A stretch of 64,000 nucleotides of DNA from contig NZ_CP062698.1 of NCBI RefSeq assembly GCF_018389385.1, forward strand, positions 1,491,501-1,555,500. The letters are read 5' to 3'. Below are positions 7,589 to 17,037 of the stretch, piece after piece. The notes below the pieces were generated by a model. The model made no database searches, was not told the DNA's origin, and saw nothing but the letters and a program-made list of their open reading frames with translations. Positions within the stretch are counted from its first letter, which is position 1. Every line of letters begins with the position of its first letter. Source of the DNA: Anthocerotibacter panamensis C109 (GTDB taxonomy: Bacteria; Cyanobacteriota; Cyanobacteriia; Gloeobacterales; Anthocerotibacteraceae). The translations under genes and the position numbers were made by a program.

Positions 7589-10500
7589 TCAAGGCGGGCT
7601 TGTGATTCCTTCGAGGACTTCATCGGATTGGTCGTAGAGGGCGCGGAGTTTCTCTATCGTGGCTGCATCGGGTTGCCAATAGCCGCGACCATGGGCTTCC
7701 AGCATCCGGGCGAGAATATTGCGGAAGGCTTCGGGGTTGGCTTGTTGGAGCTTTTGGGCCATGGCGGGGTCGAGGGCGTAGGTCTGACTAGCCTGTTCAT
7801 AGACCCAACCCTCCTGGAAATCCGTGGTCCCGGCCCAACCGATGAGGGCGGTCATGCGTTGCGAGATTTCGTGGGCACCCCCAGAACCTTGATTAGCCAT
7901 GGCTTCAGCCCAACGGGGATTGAGCAGTTTGCTGCGGTACTCCAAGCGCAGGATCTCTTCTAGGGGGCGTGGGGTCGGGTTGGGGCTGAAGCTCTCGACA
8001 AGGCTGGCGTTGACTTTTTGACCCTGTGCTTGTTCTGCGGCGCGTTTGAGCGCTCCGGTGTTGGCGTAGTATTCTTGGATATCGGTGATGCCGTATTCGA
8101 CTGAGTCAATTTCCTGGATGATATGCTCGGTGCTCGACAAGAGCGCTTGGAGGACTTCAGGGCGGGCTTCTCCCCGGTCCCGGCGACCATAGCTGAAGGT
8201 GTTGCGGCCTTCCCACGTCTGAGCAAGGTCGTTCCCGGATTCCCAACTAGCCTGGATGACCCGGTCATTGACCAAGGACCCGAAATCCCCCGGTGGATTG
8301 GAGAAAAGGCGGGCAGTGGGGTTGGCTACGCCTTGGGCTACGAGGGCTCGGGCGTGCTTGCGGATAAAGTTTTGCTCGTCCGGCTCTTCAAGAGCGGCAG
8401 CGCGGACAAACAAATCGTCTAGCAGTTCGAGAATATTAGCGAAGCTATCCCGGAAGATACCCGACAAATTCCCCAAGATATCGATGCGGGGATGGTCTAG
8501 GTCTGTGCAGGGTTTTAAGGCGTAGCGTACAATCCGTCCGGTGCCCTCTTTGAGCGGTTCTGCCCCGACCAATTCCAAGAGGATGCCCAGAGATTCGCCT
8601 CGGGTTTTGATGACATCCAGCCCCCAAAGCATGACCGCGACCGTTTCCGGGTACCGCCCGTGCTGCTGAATATGCTGGGCTAGGAGGGCGCGGGCAATGG
8701 CTCGTCCTCGTTCTAGAGCACCCGCAGAAGGCATCCGGTAGGGATCGAGGGCGTGAATGTTGCGGCCCGTCGGCAGGACCCCCGGTCCATCGCGCAAGAG
8801 ATCGCCCCCCGGCGCGGGTGGGATGTACTCCCCATTGAGACCGCGCAGCAAGTTGGTCAGTTCATCGGTGGTCTGAGCGAGCAGGCTTTTGAGGCGCAGG
8901 GCTTCGGCGAGACAGGGGTGGTCGGGGGCAGGTTTCCCTTGGGCGACCGCCTGAATCGTCTGCGGGGGCAATCGGTCACCAAAATAAGCGCTCAGGTACG
9001 CTATGCACTGTTCCTCCGTCGGCGCTTGGCCCAAGGTATGCAGCCCACTGGAGAAAAGCCGATTCTCCACCTCCTGCAAATAGCCGTAGAGCCGTATCAC
9101 GTAGGCGTCAAAAGGTTCCTCGCCCTGTGGACAGTCGCGCTCCAAGCCACTGCGGGCGACCTGTTCGCGGATCACTTCTATGAGCGCGTTATGGCTTACG
9201 GGGTCTTCTCGGTACTCGCAGATCAAGTCGCGCACGGTTATTAATTCTTTGTAGAGCCCTGCCCGTCCGTAGGGCGGGACATTGTGGGAGAGGAGGACGC
9301 CATAGCCGCGGCGCTTCGCTAGGATTGACTCGGAGGGGTTGTTGGCGGCGTAGATATAGAGATTGGGCAGATGTCCTAGCAGCAAGTCGGGCCAGCAATA
9401 GCTCGTATTGCCCAAAGGCATACCCGGAAGCCATTCCACCGTGCCATGCATCCCAAAGTGGACGACAGCATGGGCCTGAAAGCCTTCCTCTAGCCAGCGG
9501 TAAAAGCCCGCGTACTGCGGATGGGGCGTGAGGTCCCGTTCAAACATCAGGCGCATCGGGTCACCCTGAAGGCCCAAAGGCGGTTGGACCCCAAGCCAGA
9601 TATTGCCCAATTGCACCCCGCCCAACAAAAATTCCTCGTGACGCGTCTTGATTGGGCTAGCCGTCAAGGCTCCCCACTGCCGGAGGATGCGCCGGATCTG
9701 CCGATAGCCCAGCCAGCGCTCTAAAGCATAGACATGGACGCGATAGGGGGTGGTGTCGTCTTCATCGGCAGCCTTGATCCTGCGGATCAGTTCTTCGCCG
9801 TCTTCGGGCAGTTCCCCAACGGTGTAGCCCGCCTGTTGTAAAGCTTGGAGCACACGCAGCAAAGATTGCGGCACATTCAAAAGAGCCGCAGTCCCTGCCG
9901 CCCCAAAACCGGGCGGAAAGCCGTACAGCACAATAGCAATCCGCCGTTGGGCACAAGGCGTGCGCCGCAGGGCAATCCAAGCATGAAGCCGTGCTGTCAA
10001 CCGCTCCAGCCGTTCAGGAACGAGGTAAATCCGCTCGCCCACCAGCCCGCCCAAGGGCACCGGGTCGATAGCCCCGTCCAATTCAGGCAGGGCATAGAGG
10101 ATAACGCTCTGTAGCCCCCCGATCCCGCGCCGGGTCCAAGAGTGAATGTCCTGCACCAACAGCGGAGCAGAGACGATATAGGGCACATTTTTGGTACTGA
10201 GAATCCGGCGAGCGACCTCCTCTTGCCGTCCGGCTTCCATAGAACCAGCCGGTCCTCCCACCAACGGAAAACCAATGGTAGAAACAATCGCTTCGACCTG
10301 AGCCGCTTCTGGGGATAGCGCCGAAGTTTTTAGGATGCCGCGTTGCCGTTGCTCCTGCTCAAAAGGCGTCGTCAACCAGTCGCGCACCGCCTGATGGCCT
10401 TCCACCCCATTAATGAAAATCGGTATCGGCAGCAACGCTCTTTGCTCGAAGTGGCGAATCAGTTGGGCGATATAGGGTTGACCAGAGATGACATGCTTGC

Positions 10501-11236
10501 GATAGAGCAAAATACCGACCGCAGGCCAAGAGCAGGCTAGGGGGTTGTGATGGCGATACCATTGCAAGTAGCGTCGGGGAGTGGTGAAATATTCGGGAGC
10601 CTCGGGGTGTACCAGTCCCCGATCCGGCGTGGTAAATACTCCGGGAATCTCGCCAACCGATAGACCCAAGTAATGCTGGGCTAAAGTCCAAAAGAGGGCC
10701 GCCACATTCTCGGGTCCCCCAGCATTCCAGTAGCTATAGAGCATCAGCCACTGCCGCAAATCCTGGACTTTTTGGACGGGGATGTATTTGAGCAACTTCG
10801 GCCCAAGGTTGAGCAAGCCCAGATACCCAGCGATCCGGTCTTCCTCGCGCCCCTGACTAAATTTGTCCAGCACAAAGCGTATCGGTTTGGGCATACCCTC
10901 GCTACCAGCCAAGGTGAAACGGCCTAAGCGGGTCAGCGCCATCAGTTCCAACGCCGACTCAAACACCAGCCGTATTGGAATCTTTGCCACTTGCTCTTTA
11001 AGCCAGAGCACTTGGTCATAGTCAAAGAGCAAACTTCCCAAAAAGACTTGAGCCCCATCTAGGGCATGGGCTACCTGTTCAGGATTCTGCGTGATATCCC
11101 GGTCGCTAAAAGTCTGGATATCCAATTCAGAACAGCGCGCTTGGGCAATACTGACCGCTTTGCGGTACAAGTCGGCATTGAAGGTCTCAAATCCAGCAAT
11201 CAGCACCATCCGAGGCATTGGCGCAAGTCCACGCAT
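7589..11236 (-). CDS. chlH: Magnesium chelatase subunit H
   Basis: This porphyrin-binding catalytic subunit inserts Mg2+ into protoporphyrin IX, the first committed step of chlorophyll synthesis, driven by ChlI and ChlD, which are not in this window. The 1215 residues are colinear with the ChlH/BchH/CobN family. ChlH-specific stretches include GMPKPIRFVLDKF (~114), QDIHSWTRRGIGGLQS, IDPVPLGGLVGERIYLVPE, VVHFGMHGTVEWLPG and YAANNPSESILAKRRGYG. They fit Mg-chelatase better than cobaltochelatase CobN. It is somewhat shorter than the ~1330 residues I recall for typical cyanobacterial ChlH, mainly at the N-terminus, so a second BchH-like paralogue elsewhere is possible. It stands alone, convergent with folD and divergent from a sugar dehydrogenase. 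Confidence 0.93.
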   Translation of the reverse strand: MRGLAPMPRMVLIAGFETFNADLYRKAVSIAQARCSELDIQTFSDRDITQNPEQVAHALDGAQVFLGSLLFDYDQVLWLKEQVAKIPIRLVFESALELMALTRLGRFTLAGSEGMPKPIRFVLDKFSQGREEDRIAGYLGLLNLGPKLLKYIPVQKVQDLRQWLMLYSYWNAGGPENVAALFWTLAQHYLGLSVGEIPGVFTTPDRGLVHPEAPEYFTTPRRYLQWYRHHNPLACSWPAVGILLYRKHVISGQPYIAQLIRHFEQRALLPIPIFINGVEGHQAVRDWLTTPFEQEQRQRGILKTSALSPEAAQVEAIVSTIGFPLVGGPAGSMEAGRQEEVARRILSTKNVPYIVSAPLLVQDIHSWTRRGIGGLQSVILYALPELDGAIDPVPLGGLVGERIYLVPERLERLTARLHAWIALRRTPCAQRRIAIVLYGFPPGFGAAGTAALLNVPQSLLRVLQALQQAGYTVGELPEDGEELIRRIKAADEDDTTPYRVHVYALERWLGYRQIRRILRQWGALTASPIKTRHEEFLLGGVQLGNIWLGVQPPLGLQGDPMRLMFERDLTPHPQYAGFYRWLEEGFQAHAVVHFGMHGTVEWLPGMPLGNTSYCWPDLLLGHLPNLYIYAANNPSESILAKRRGYGVLLSHNVPPYGRAGLYKELITVRDLICEYREDPVSHNALIEVIREQVARSGLERDCPQGEEPFDAYVIRLYGYLQEVENRLFSSGLHTLGQAPTEEQCIAYLSAYFGDRLPPQTIQAVAQGKPAPDHPCLAEALRLKSLLAQTTDELTNLLRGLNGEYIPPAPGGDLLRDGPGVLPTGRNIHALDPYRMPSAGALERGRAIARALLAQHIQQHGRYPETVAVMLWGLDVIKTRGESLGILLELVGAEPLKEGTGRIVRYALKPCTDLDHPRIDILGNLSGIFRDSFANILELLDDLFVRAAALEEPDEQNFIRKHARALVAQGVANPTARLFSNPPGDFGSLVNDRVIQASWESGNDLAQTWEGRNTFSYGRRDRGEARPEVLQALLSSTEHIIQEIDSVEYGITDIQEYYANTGALKRAAEQAQGQKVNASLVESFSPNPTPRPLEEILRLEYRSKLLNPRWAEAMANQGSGGAHEISQRMTALIGWAGTTDFQEGWVYEQASQTYALDPAMAQKLQQANPEAFRNILARMLEAHGRGYWQPDAATIEKLRALYDQSDEVLEGITSPP

Positions 11237-11374
11237 ACTTAAATTCTAACGAGGGATAAAACTAAAGACGTGTTCCTGAAGGTGAATCATGGTGCGCGGT
11301 GAAACCAAGAAGATGAGGCAGGAGCGATCCGTCAGAACAGATATCATGGAGCTTGAGGTGGCGGGGGGACAGGC

Positions 11375-12505
11375 ATGCTGCACCAAATCAAGCTCTGGAT
11401 CCTCGGGCTGATTTCATGGTTGGGGATACTCCTGGCACCGTCCACCCACAGCCAAGAAACATTACCCCTGAATAAGATCCAACTGCCACCCGGTTTTAGC
11501 ATCGGTCTTTTTGCCAACCTAGAGGGCGCACGTTCGCTGGCTCTGAGCCCACAGGGGACGATATTTGTGGGTACGCGCAGGACGGGGAAGGTCTATGCGC
11601 TCGTAGATAAAGACCGGGACCATCGGGTGGATAAAATCTATACCCTGGCGCAGGGTCTGAATACACCCAACGGAGTCGCACTCAAGGACGGGGCGCTTTA
11701 TGTAGCTGAGATAAATCGGGTCTTACGCTTTGATGATATTGAAAAAAATCTGGACAACCCACCCAAACCCGTCATCATAACCGACCGCTTCCCGAGTGAC
11801 TGGCTCCACGGCTGGAAATTTATCCGCTTTGGGCCAGACGGTAGGCTCTATGTACCCGTGGGTGCACCCTGTAATATTTGTGAACGCAACGATGAGCGCT
11901 ACGCCACGATCATGCGGATGAAACCGGACGGTAGTGAGCTGGAAGTATTCGCCCGAGGCATCCGCAACTCGGTGGGCTTTGACTGGCAACCAGGGACTGG
12001 AGACCTCTGGTTTACCAACAATGGGCGTGACAACTTGGGAGACGACATCCCGCCCGATACCCTCAACCGTGCCCCGCGCAAAGGGCTCCATTTTGGCTTC
12101 CCCTACTGCCATGCCGGGGATATTCCCGACCCCGAATTTGGGAAGCGACGCTCCTGCTCGGACTTTACGCCTCCTACCCAAAAGCTCGGTCCCCACGTCG
12201 CGGCTCTGGGGATGCGCTTCTACACCGGCAAGCAATTTCCCGCCGACTACCACAACCAGATTTTTATCGCCGAGCACGGCTCCTGGAACCGTAGCACCCC
12301 CATCGGCTATCGCATCACGCTGGTACGCCTTGACCGCAACAACCGCCCAGTCAAGTACGAACCTTTTGCCACAGGCTGGCTCAACAAAGGCGAGATTTTG
12401 GGTCGTCCAGTGGACCTGCTCGTCGCCCCTGATGGTGCCCTGCTGGTCTCCGACGACGAAGCTGGGGCAATCTACCGCATCAGCTACCAAAAACCGGCGA
12501 AGTAA
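11375..12505 (+). CDS. Secreted PQQ-type sugar (sorbosone-like) dehydrogenase
   Basis: This is a periplasmic six-bladed beta-propeller of the soluble glucose/L-sorbosone dehydrogenase family. A hydrophobic signal peptide (residues ~1-26, before SQETLPL) precedes the propeller. Family-like phrases include NTPNGVALKDGALYVAE, HGWKFIRFGPDGRLYV, FARGIRNSVGFDW and FIAEHGSWNRS, the last near the usual cofactor-pocket His. Two Cys in PCNICERND may form a disulfide. The substrate cannot be read from sequence, and whether PQQ is really bound is inferred from the family. It converges on the large beta-propeller gene at 12530. Confidence 0.8.
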   Translation: MLHQIKLWILGLISWLGILLAPSTHSQETLPLNKIQLPPGFSIGLFANLEGARSLALSPQGTIFVGTRRTGKVYALVDKDRDHRVDKIYTLAQGLNTPNGVALKDGALYVAEINRVLRFDDIEKNLDNPPKPVIITDRFPSDWLHGWKFIRFGPDGRLYVPVGAPCNICERNDERYATIMRMKPDGSELEVFARGIRNSVGFDWQPGTGDLWFTNNGRDNLGDDIPPDTLNRAPRKGLHFGFPYCHAGDIPDPEFGKRRSCSDFTPPTQKLGPHVAALGMRFYTGKQFPADYHNQIFIAEHGSWNRSTPIGYRITLVRLDRNNRPVKYEPFATGWLNKGEILGRPVDLLVAPDGALLVSDDEAGAIYRISYQKPAK

Positions 12506-12529
12506 GCACGTTCTGGCGGTGCAAAATGC

Positions 12530-14779
12530 TCATTTGCTGGAGGCTTTTGGGGAATTGGGTTCAGCGGGTTGGGGAGCAGCTACAACCGGGACGGGTTGGG
12601 TTGCAGTTTTGAGCTTGGTGATCATCAGGTCAGCGGCTTTGCGAGCAGCCGTGGTCCGCTCGTCCACAATATAGCCCGGAACGTTGGTGACCTGGATGTC
12701 CTGCCACGCCAAGTCCCCTTTAGCTGTCACGATCTGATACTGGATGACTACATCCGCCGTGGTGCCAATGCCGATATTAATGATACTGCCTGTGTAAAAG
12801 GTACTGCCGCGCACGATCCCAAGACAGATAGCATCCACCCCGAGCAGGCTGGCGAGCAGGCGCGGGTCGGTGGAGAGGACTTGAGCCGGATCGATACCCA
12901 ACTGTTGCAGACGCTGACGGGTTTCGTCGGGGGTGACCGCCTGCCAGCCCAATTGTGTGCGCATCTGTTCGGCTAGCACTGCCCCTAAACTCTCACTCGG
13001 TTTGTTGGGGTCGCTGGTGCTCAAGTCAGCATCGGGTCCAAAGATGGCGATGGTGTGAATGTGGTCGAGGGCACTTCTTTTCTGGACCAGCGGTGGCGGG
13101 TCACTGGACAAAGTTTTGCTCTTTACCTTGTCGTAGACCCCATCGGAGAAGCGGTTGGCAATATCGTGAGCCGAGATGATGAGGCTGTTATTGATGAGTA
13201 GAATATCCGACTTGCCCTGGAGAAACCCTGGGTCGAAGTTGGTGACATCCGCCTTCCAAACCACGCCACCCTGGGGATCGTAGGCTTGGGCTTTGGTGAG
13301 GACACGCGGGACATTGATCTGCCCAAGCGGCAGGGGGAAGCCCAAAAACAAGCCCCCGACGAGGCTGAGTAAGGATTCGAGCGTGCGGCTGGGGATTTCA
13401 ATCTTGACCGGCTCCCCGACAATCAGGACATCGGCGTTGAGACCCTGCATGATCTGACGCACGACCTCTGGGCTATTGCGGACCTGCTGAGGCGTGAGAT
13501 CCAGCGCCGAGAGAACCGAGTTTACCTGAAGCGGGGGGATGATCTCGTACTGGCGCGTCCACATCAGGTCCCCAGAGATGACCGCCGACAGGTCTGGTAG
13601 TTCGACACCCTGCTGGATCTGAGTCTCAAACCCGAGCACAGCCACCCGCTTGAGCCCCGAGCGGACAAAACTACTGCGCGTCCCCTCTGCCAAAAAGACC
13701 CGGCGGACGCCCGCCACCTGCTTGGCTCGATGGCGGGGCTCAAAGGCAGTGCCCTTGGGCTCCAGGGTTTCTAGGTAGGGCTGTTTTTCGCTGTCACCGA
13801 GGATAAAAAGCTGCTTCTGGTCGGGGGTGGCAGCGATGTCTAAAGGCGGGCGCTCCAGGGGACGGTTGATGGGGGCGTTCTCGCCCAAGGGGTCCCAGAG
13901 AACTACCTGATCCGGCTCCCGAGTACTCACCCAGAGGTTGCGGTTGTCGGCGGCTCCCCGGATGCGTACAATTTTGCCTTGGTCAATATTGAGCCTACCG
14001 ATGGCGCTGTTGGTCCGGGTGTTGACGGTGATAACGCTGTCGTCAGCGGCAATGAGGTAGAGGCGGTTCCCGTCTTCACTCAGACTCAATTGGGGGCGAG
14101 CGGGGTCGTAGGCGGTTCCTAGGGGTGAACCGACGCCGCCATTAGCCGGGTTGACCGGCCAAACCTGAGCAGCAGGTTCCGGGACATAGCGCAGACCCGA
14201 GACATAGACCCTAAGCCCATCCGCGCTCACCACCAGATCTTGAGGCTTGCGAATCTGAGGCGGGAGGGCTGCCAACAGCCGGATACTCTGGTCTGACGGA
14301 TTGATCTGATAGATAAAACTCTCGCCCTTAGCCGTGGTGATACCTGCATAGACGCGGTCGGAAGTCAGGGCATACCCCAGGCCAAAGAGGGTATTCCCCC
14401 CCGCATTCTCAGCAGCCTCCAGGACCAAGGTGTTGTCGCTGTCCGTATTGGGGAGGACCGCTCGGGGAATATCAATGGTGGCTTGGATACTCCAGCCGTT
14501 GGGCTCAACCAGGGTAATTTGTTTACCCGAACCGATGACAAGCAGACCGGAGCGCGTCTCGACAATATTGTGAAACGCCGAGTCGATAGGCATCGTGAGT
14601 GGGGCGCCCAGGTTTTGGCCGGTGCTCGTGTCAGTCCGGGTCAGTTCGTTGGCAGTGGAGTTCAGAATATAGGCGGTGGTCGCCGCTGCCTGAACCGGCC
14701 CCAAGGCCAATAGGGCCAGCAGGGCCGCCGCAAGTCCGGGAGCTAGCCGCAGACGGTTGTAGCGTTGTAAAACCTGCAC
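12530..14779 (-). CDS. Secreted beta-propeller protein with two TolB/CsgG-like domains
   Basis: I do not recognise this 749-residue protein as a named family. A signal peptide ends at VQAAAT (~33). Residues ~35-360 are repeated short beta blades with YVTN-like phrases (DQSIRLLAALP, NRLYLIAADDSVITVN). After a linker, residues ~375-470 (RVAVLGFETQIQQG to ADVLIVGEPV) and ~600-690 (HTIAIFGPDADLS to GVDAICLGIV) look like two copies of the alpha/beta fold seen in TolB N-terminal and CsgG-like envelope proteins. A Pro/Ala-rich tail ends the protein. It probably acts in the periplasm or at the outer membrane. queG lies upstream on the same strand with ~100 bases between. Confidence 0.7.
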   Translation of the reverse strand: MQVLQRYNRLRLAPGLAAALLALLALGPVQAAATTAYILNSTANELTRTDTSTGQNLGAPLTMPIDSAFHNIVETRSGLLVIGSGKQITLVEPNGWSIQATIDIPRAVLPNTDSDNTLVLEAAENAGGNTLFGLGYALTSDRVYAGITTAKGESFIYQINPSDQSIRLLAALPPQIRKPQDLVVSADGLRVYVSGLRYVPEPAAQVWPVNPANGGVGSPLGTAYDPARPQLSLSEDGNRLYLIAADDSVITVNTRTNSAIGRLNIDQGKIVRIRGAADNRNLWVSTREPDQVVLWDPLGENAPINRPLERPPLDIAATPDQKQLFILGDSEKQPYLETLEPKGTAFEPRHRAKQVAGVRRVFLAEGTRSSFVRSGLKRVAVLGFETQIQQGVELPDLSAVISGDLMWTRQYEIIPPLQVNSVLSALDLTPQQVRNSPEVVRQIMQGLNADVLIVGEPVKIEIPSRTLESLLSLVGGLFLGFPLPLGQINVPRVLTKAQAYDPQGGVVWKADVTNFDPGFLQGKSDILLINNSLIISAHDIANRFSDGVYDKVKSKTLSSDPPPLVQKRSALDHIHTIAIFGPDADLSTSDPNKPSESLGAVLAEQMRTQLGWQAVTPDETRQRLQQLGIDPAQVLSTDPRLLASLLGVDAICLGIVRGSTFYTGSIINIGIGTTADVVIQYQIVTAKGDLAWQDIQVTNVPGYIVDERTTAARKAADLMITKLKTATQPVPVVAAPQPAEPNSPKASSK

Positions 14780-14876
14780 CAGTCACCTCATGCCATCGTG
14801 GCGAAAGAAGCGTTTCAAGCTCCTAGTATAGACAGATCCTCTTGGATAAAAGCGCATCTTCTGGGAGTTGATCGCT

Positions 14877-15806
14877 TTACGCATGTACGGTGCGCTGGGT
14901 ATAACGGATTTGGTGTTGGGCATTGCGGCGCAGGCGCGGGGCTTTGACCCGACGCAGTGCCATCCCGCGACTCCATAGGTCAAAAGCCTCATCGGTCATC
15001 GTGGCAAAAGTACTGAGCGGGACCCCCGAGGTTCCGGGGCGGGGCTGGAGATCCGCAAGCTCAGTCAGGGGACCTTTGGTGTTGAAGGGACAGCAAGTCT
15101 GGCAGAGATCACAGCCTACGACCCAACCCGCCAAATCAAGACCAGCCGGTAGCTCCGGGTCCGGGTTCTCAAGGGTGTGGTAGGCGATGCAGCGGTTGCT
15201 GTCCACCACGGCATTGGGCAGGATTGCCCCGGTTGGGCAGGCCACCAGACAGCGTTGGCAGGTTCCGCAGTGGGCCGTCGCAGAGCGGTCAGGCGGTAAT
15301 TCGAGCGTGGTGAGCAGGACGCCCAAGAAAACCCAAGACCCGTATTCGCGGGTGAGTAGGAGGCTATTTTTGCCAATCCAACCCAACCCCGCCTGTGCTG
15401 CCCAAACTTTTTCTGAGACCGGACCGGTGTCCACATACCAGCGGTGCCGGTGACCGGGAGCTACTTCAGTCAACCAGCGGACCAACTGTTTGAGCCGACT
15501 CCCTAAGACTTTATGGTAGTCGCGGCCTCGGGTGTAGGCGGAGAGGTGGGCCGTGTCGGGCGGTTCAGAGGGGGCTGAATGCTTGTAATTGAGGGCAACG
15601 ACGACGACGGAGCGCACCCCCGGTAGCACCTGTTGGATATGCTGACGGCGGGGATCGTTCATCCACGCCATCTGCGCGTGTTGACCAGCTCTGAGCCATT
15701 GCGTCAGCCAAGGAGCTTCCTCGCCCAGAGCATCCGCCAGGGCAACCCCCACTTTGGAGAACCCCAGGGCCAGGGCTTGGGCCTTGAGCTGTTGGACCAG
15801 GTCCAT
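14877..15806 (-). CDS. queG: Epoxyqueuosine reductase
   Basis: QueG reduces epoxyqueuosine to queuosine at the wobble position of GUN tRNAs, using a cobalamin cofactor and two [4Fe-4S] clusters. The 309 residues carry the catalytic Asp in YVDTGP (~126). First cluster cysteines are C180, C183, C186 and C190 in CGTCQRCLVACP; the second set is C232, C235, C238 and C239 in CDLCQTCCPF. The length is a little short because the C-terminal HEAT-like tail found in some homologues is absent. The start is the ATG of MDLVQQLKAQ, 36 bases upstream of which ends the metal-binding lipoprotein gene. Confidence 0.93.
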   Translation of the reverse strand: MDLVQQLKAQALALGFSKVGVALADALGEEAPWLTQWLRAGQHAQMAWMNDPRRQHIQQVLPGVRSVVVVALNYKHSAPSEPPDTAHLSAYTRGRDYHKVLGSRLKQLVRWLTEVAPGHRHRWYVDTGPVSEKVWAAQAGLGWIGKNSLLLTREYGSWVFLGVLLTTLELPPDRSATAHCGTCQRCLVACPTGAILPNAVVDSNRCIAYHTLENPDPELPAGLDLAGWVVGCDLCQTCCPFNTKGPLTELADLQPRPGTSGVPLSTFATMTDEAFDLWSRGMALRRVKAPRLRRNAQHQIRYTQRTVHA

Positions 15807-15841
15807 AATTCAGTGCCTGCACTGTTCCAGTGTGGCATGGC

Positions 15842-16873
15842 TCAGGGCGTCGAGGGCACAAACGCCGTGTAGGTGCCGCCCAGCGCCTCAACGATCGTCT
15901 GAGTATTGGCCGCCATCGACTTGAGATAGGTGTCCCCCTGACTTCCCTCGATCCCCAAAGAATCGGAATACAGCGCACCTCCAATCTTCACCCCAGACTC
16001 CCGCGCCAGCGCAGTGATTAACTTAGGCGAGGTGGAGGTCTCGGTGAAGACCGCGACCGCCCCTGCTTTTTTGACCTTTTCCACCAGCGTGGTAATTTTC
16101 TTTACGCTGGGCTCCTCCTCGGTGGAGAGGCCCAAGATCGAGCCTAGGACTGGTAAGTTTGCAAACTTGCTGTAGTACTGGAAGGCATCGTGGGAGGTCA
16201 CCAGAAAACGCTTCTCAGGCGGAATGGTCGCAATCTGGCCCTTGATCCACCCCCCCAGCGCTTGGATCTGTCGGCGGTAGCGGCTGGCATTGGCAGCAAA
16301 CGTCGCTTTTTGGTCCGGGAAGTGCTGTGCAAGTGCCTTTTCGATGGTGTCCACGTAGCGGATGGCATTGTCCGGGGAGCCCCAACAGTGGGGGTCTGCA
16401 GTAAATAGACCGCTGCGCTCCACAGGCTTGAGCGGTTGGATATTCCCCGCTTCAGCTACGGTGATCTTCGGAGCCGGGTTCTCGGTAGCTGCGATGACTT
16501 TAATGAGCTTGGGCTCCAAGTATAGGCCGTTGCTGAAGATCAAGTCGGCCCCAGAGATCACGCGGGAATCGCCTGGGGTGGATTCGTAGACGTGGGGGTC
16601 CACGCCCGGTCTGAGAATACTGAAGACAGCAAAGTTCTCCCCAGCCACATTGCGGATCAGGTCAGCAAGAATCGTAGTCGTGGCGACCACCTTGGGCTTC
16701 TCGCTCTTTAAAAAAGCCTCAGCCTGCGGGTCCAACCCCGCTTCTCGGACCCCCTGAGGAGGAGCACCAGGGTTGGGGCTGCCACAGGCCGTAATCAAGA
16801 AGATGCACAGGGCCAGAACCAGCCCCTGGAATAGAAAAACCTTCTGCCCTGACCCAAACTGCATAAAGTCCAT
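15842..16873 (-). CDS. Metal ABC transporter substrate-binding lipoprotein (ZnuA/MntC family)
   Basis: This cluster A-1 binding protein captures Mn2+, Zn2+ or Fe2+ outside the inner membrane. A hydrophobic leader with lipobox LITAC (Cys ~30) predicts lipid anchoring. Ligand-type residues follow in VDPHVYESTP, ADPHCWGSP, TSHDAFQYY, FTETSTS and YSDSLG. It is transcribed away from a complete transporter operon that has its own binding protein (17038). It has no ATPase or permease of its own here, so it may feed the same permease as an alternative high-affinity receptor or act with a remote one. Metal specificity cannot be told from the sequence. Confidence 0.88.
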   Translation of the reverse strand: MDFMQFGSGQKVFLFQGLVLALCIFLITACGSPNPGAPPQGVREAGLDPQAEAFLKSEKPKVVATTTILADLIRNVAGENFAVFSILRPGVDPHVYESTPGDSRVISGADLIFSNGLYLEPKLIKVIAATENPAPKITVAEAGNIQPLKPVERSGLFTADPHCWGSPDNAIRYVDTIEKALAQHFPDQKATFAANASRYRRQIQALGGWIKGQIATIPPEKRFLVTSHDAFQYYSKFANLPVLGSILGLSTEEEPSVKKITTLVEKVKKAGAVAVFTETSTSPKLITALARESGVKIGGALYSDSLGIEGSQGDTYLKSMAANTQTIVEALGGTYTAFVPSTP

Positions 16874-16926
16874 CTCGCTACGCCATGCTTACGCTACCGT
16901 GCAAACGTGCTCAAAAATCCTCTCGA

Positions 16927-16960
16927 ATTTTCGCATAATTTTCATTTTATTTTCATTTTC
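16927..16960. promoter_or_regulatory. 11-bp phased ATTTTC direct repeats in a divergent metal-transport promoter
   Basis: ATTTTC occurs at 16927, 16938, 16949 and 16955; the first three are exactly 11 bp apart, one helical turn. A -10-like TATTAT at 16966-16971 faces the operon starting at 17038, so the repeats cover its -35 region. Such spacing is typical of OmpR/PhoB-type response regulators. In Synechocystis the ManS/ManR system of that class controls the mntCAB operon, so a ManR-like site is a fair guess. No palindromic Fur/Zur box is obvious. Confidence 0.45.
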
Positions 16961-17037
16961 CCAGGTATTATGTAGAAGAATTACGAAATAAGCGCGTTTA
17001 TTGCGTTTTTTCGCAGGACTTAGTCTGGGAGGCGTAG

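Noticed and set aside
7541-7963. Plus-strand open frame across the folD/chlH convergence
   Set aside because: It is mainly the complement of the chlH 3' end and shows no recognisable protein.
7589-11236. Cobaltochelatase CobN instead of ChlH
   Set aside because: Family-specific phrases throughout match Mg-chelatase H subunits, so CobN was dropped.
11723-12490. 255-codon minus-strand open frame opposite the sugar dehydrogenase
   Set aside because: The plus-strand protein has a signal peptide and propeller motifs; the antisense frame has none.
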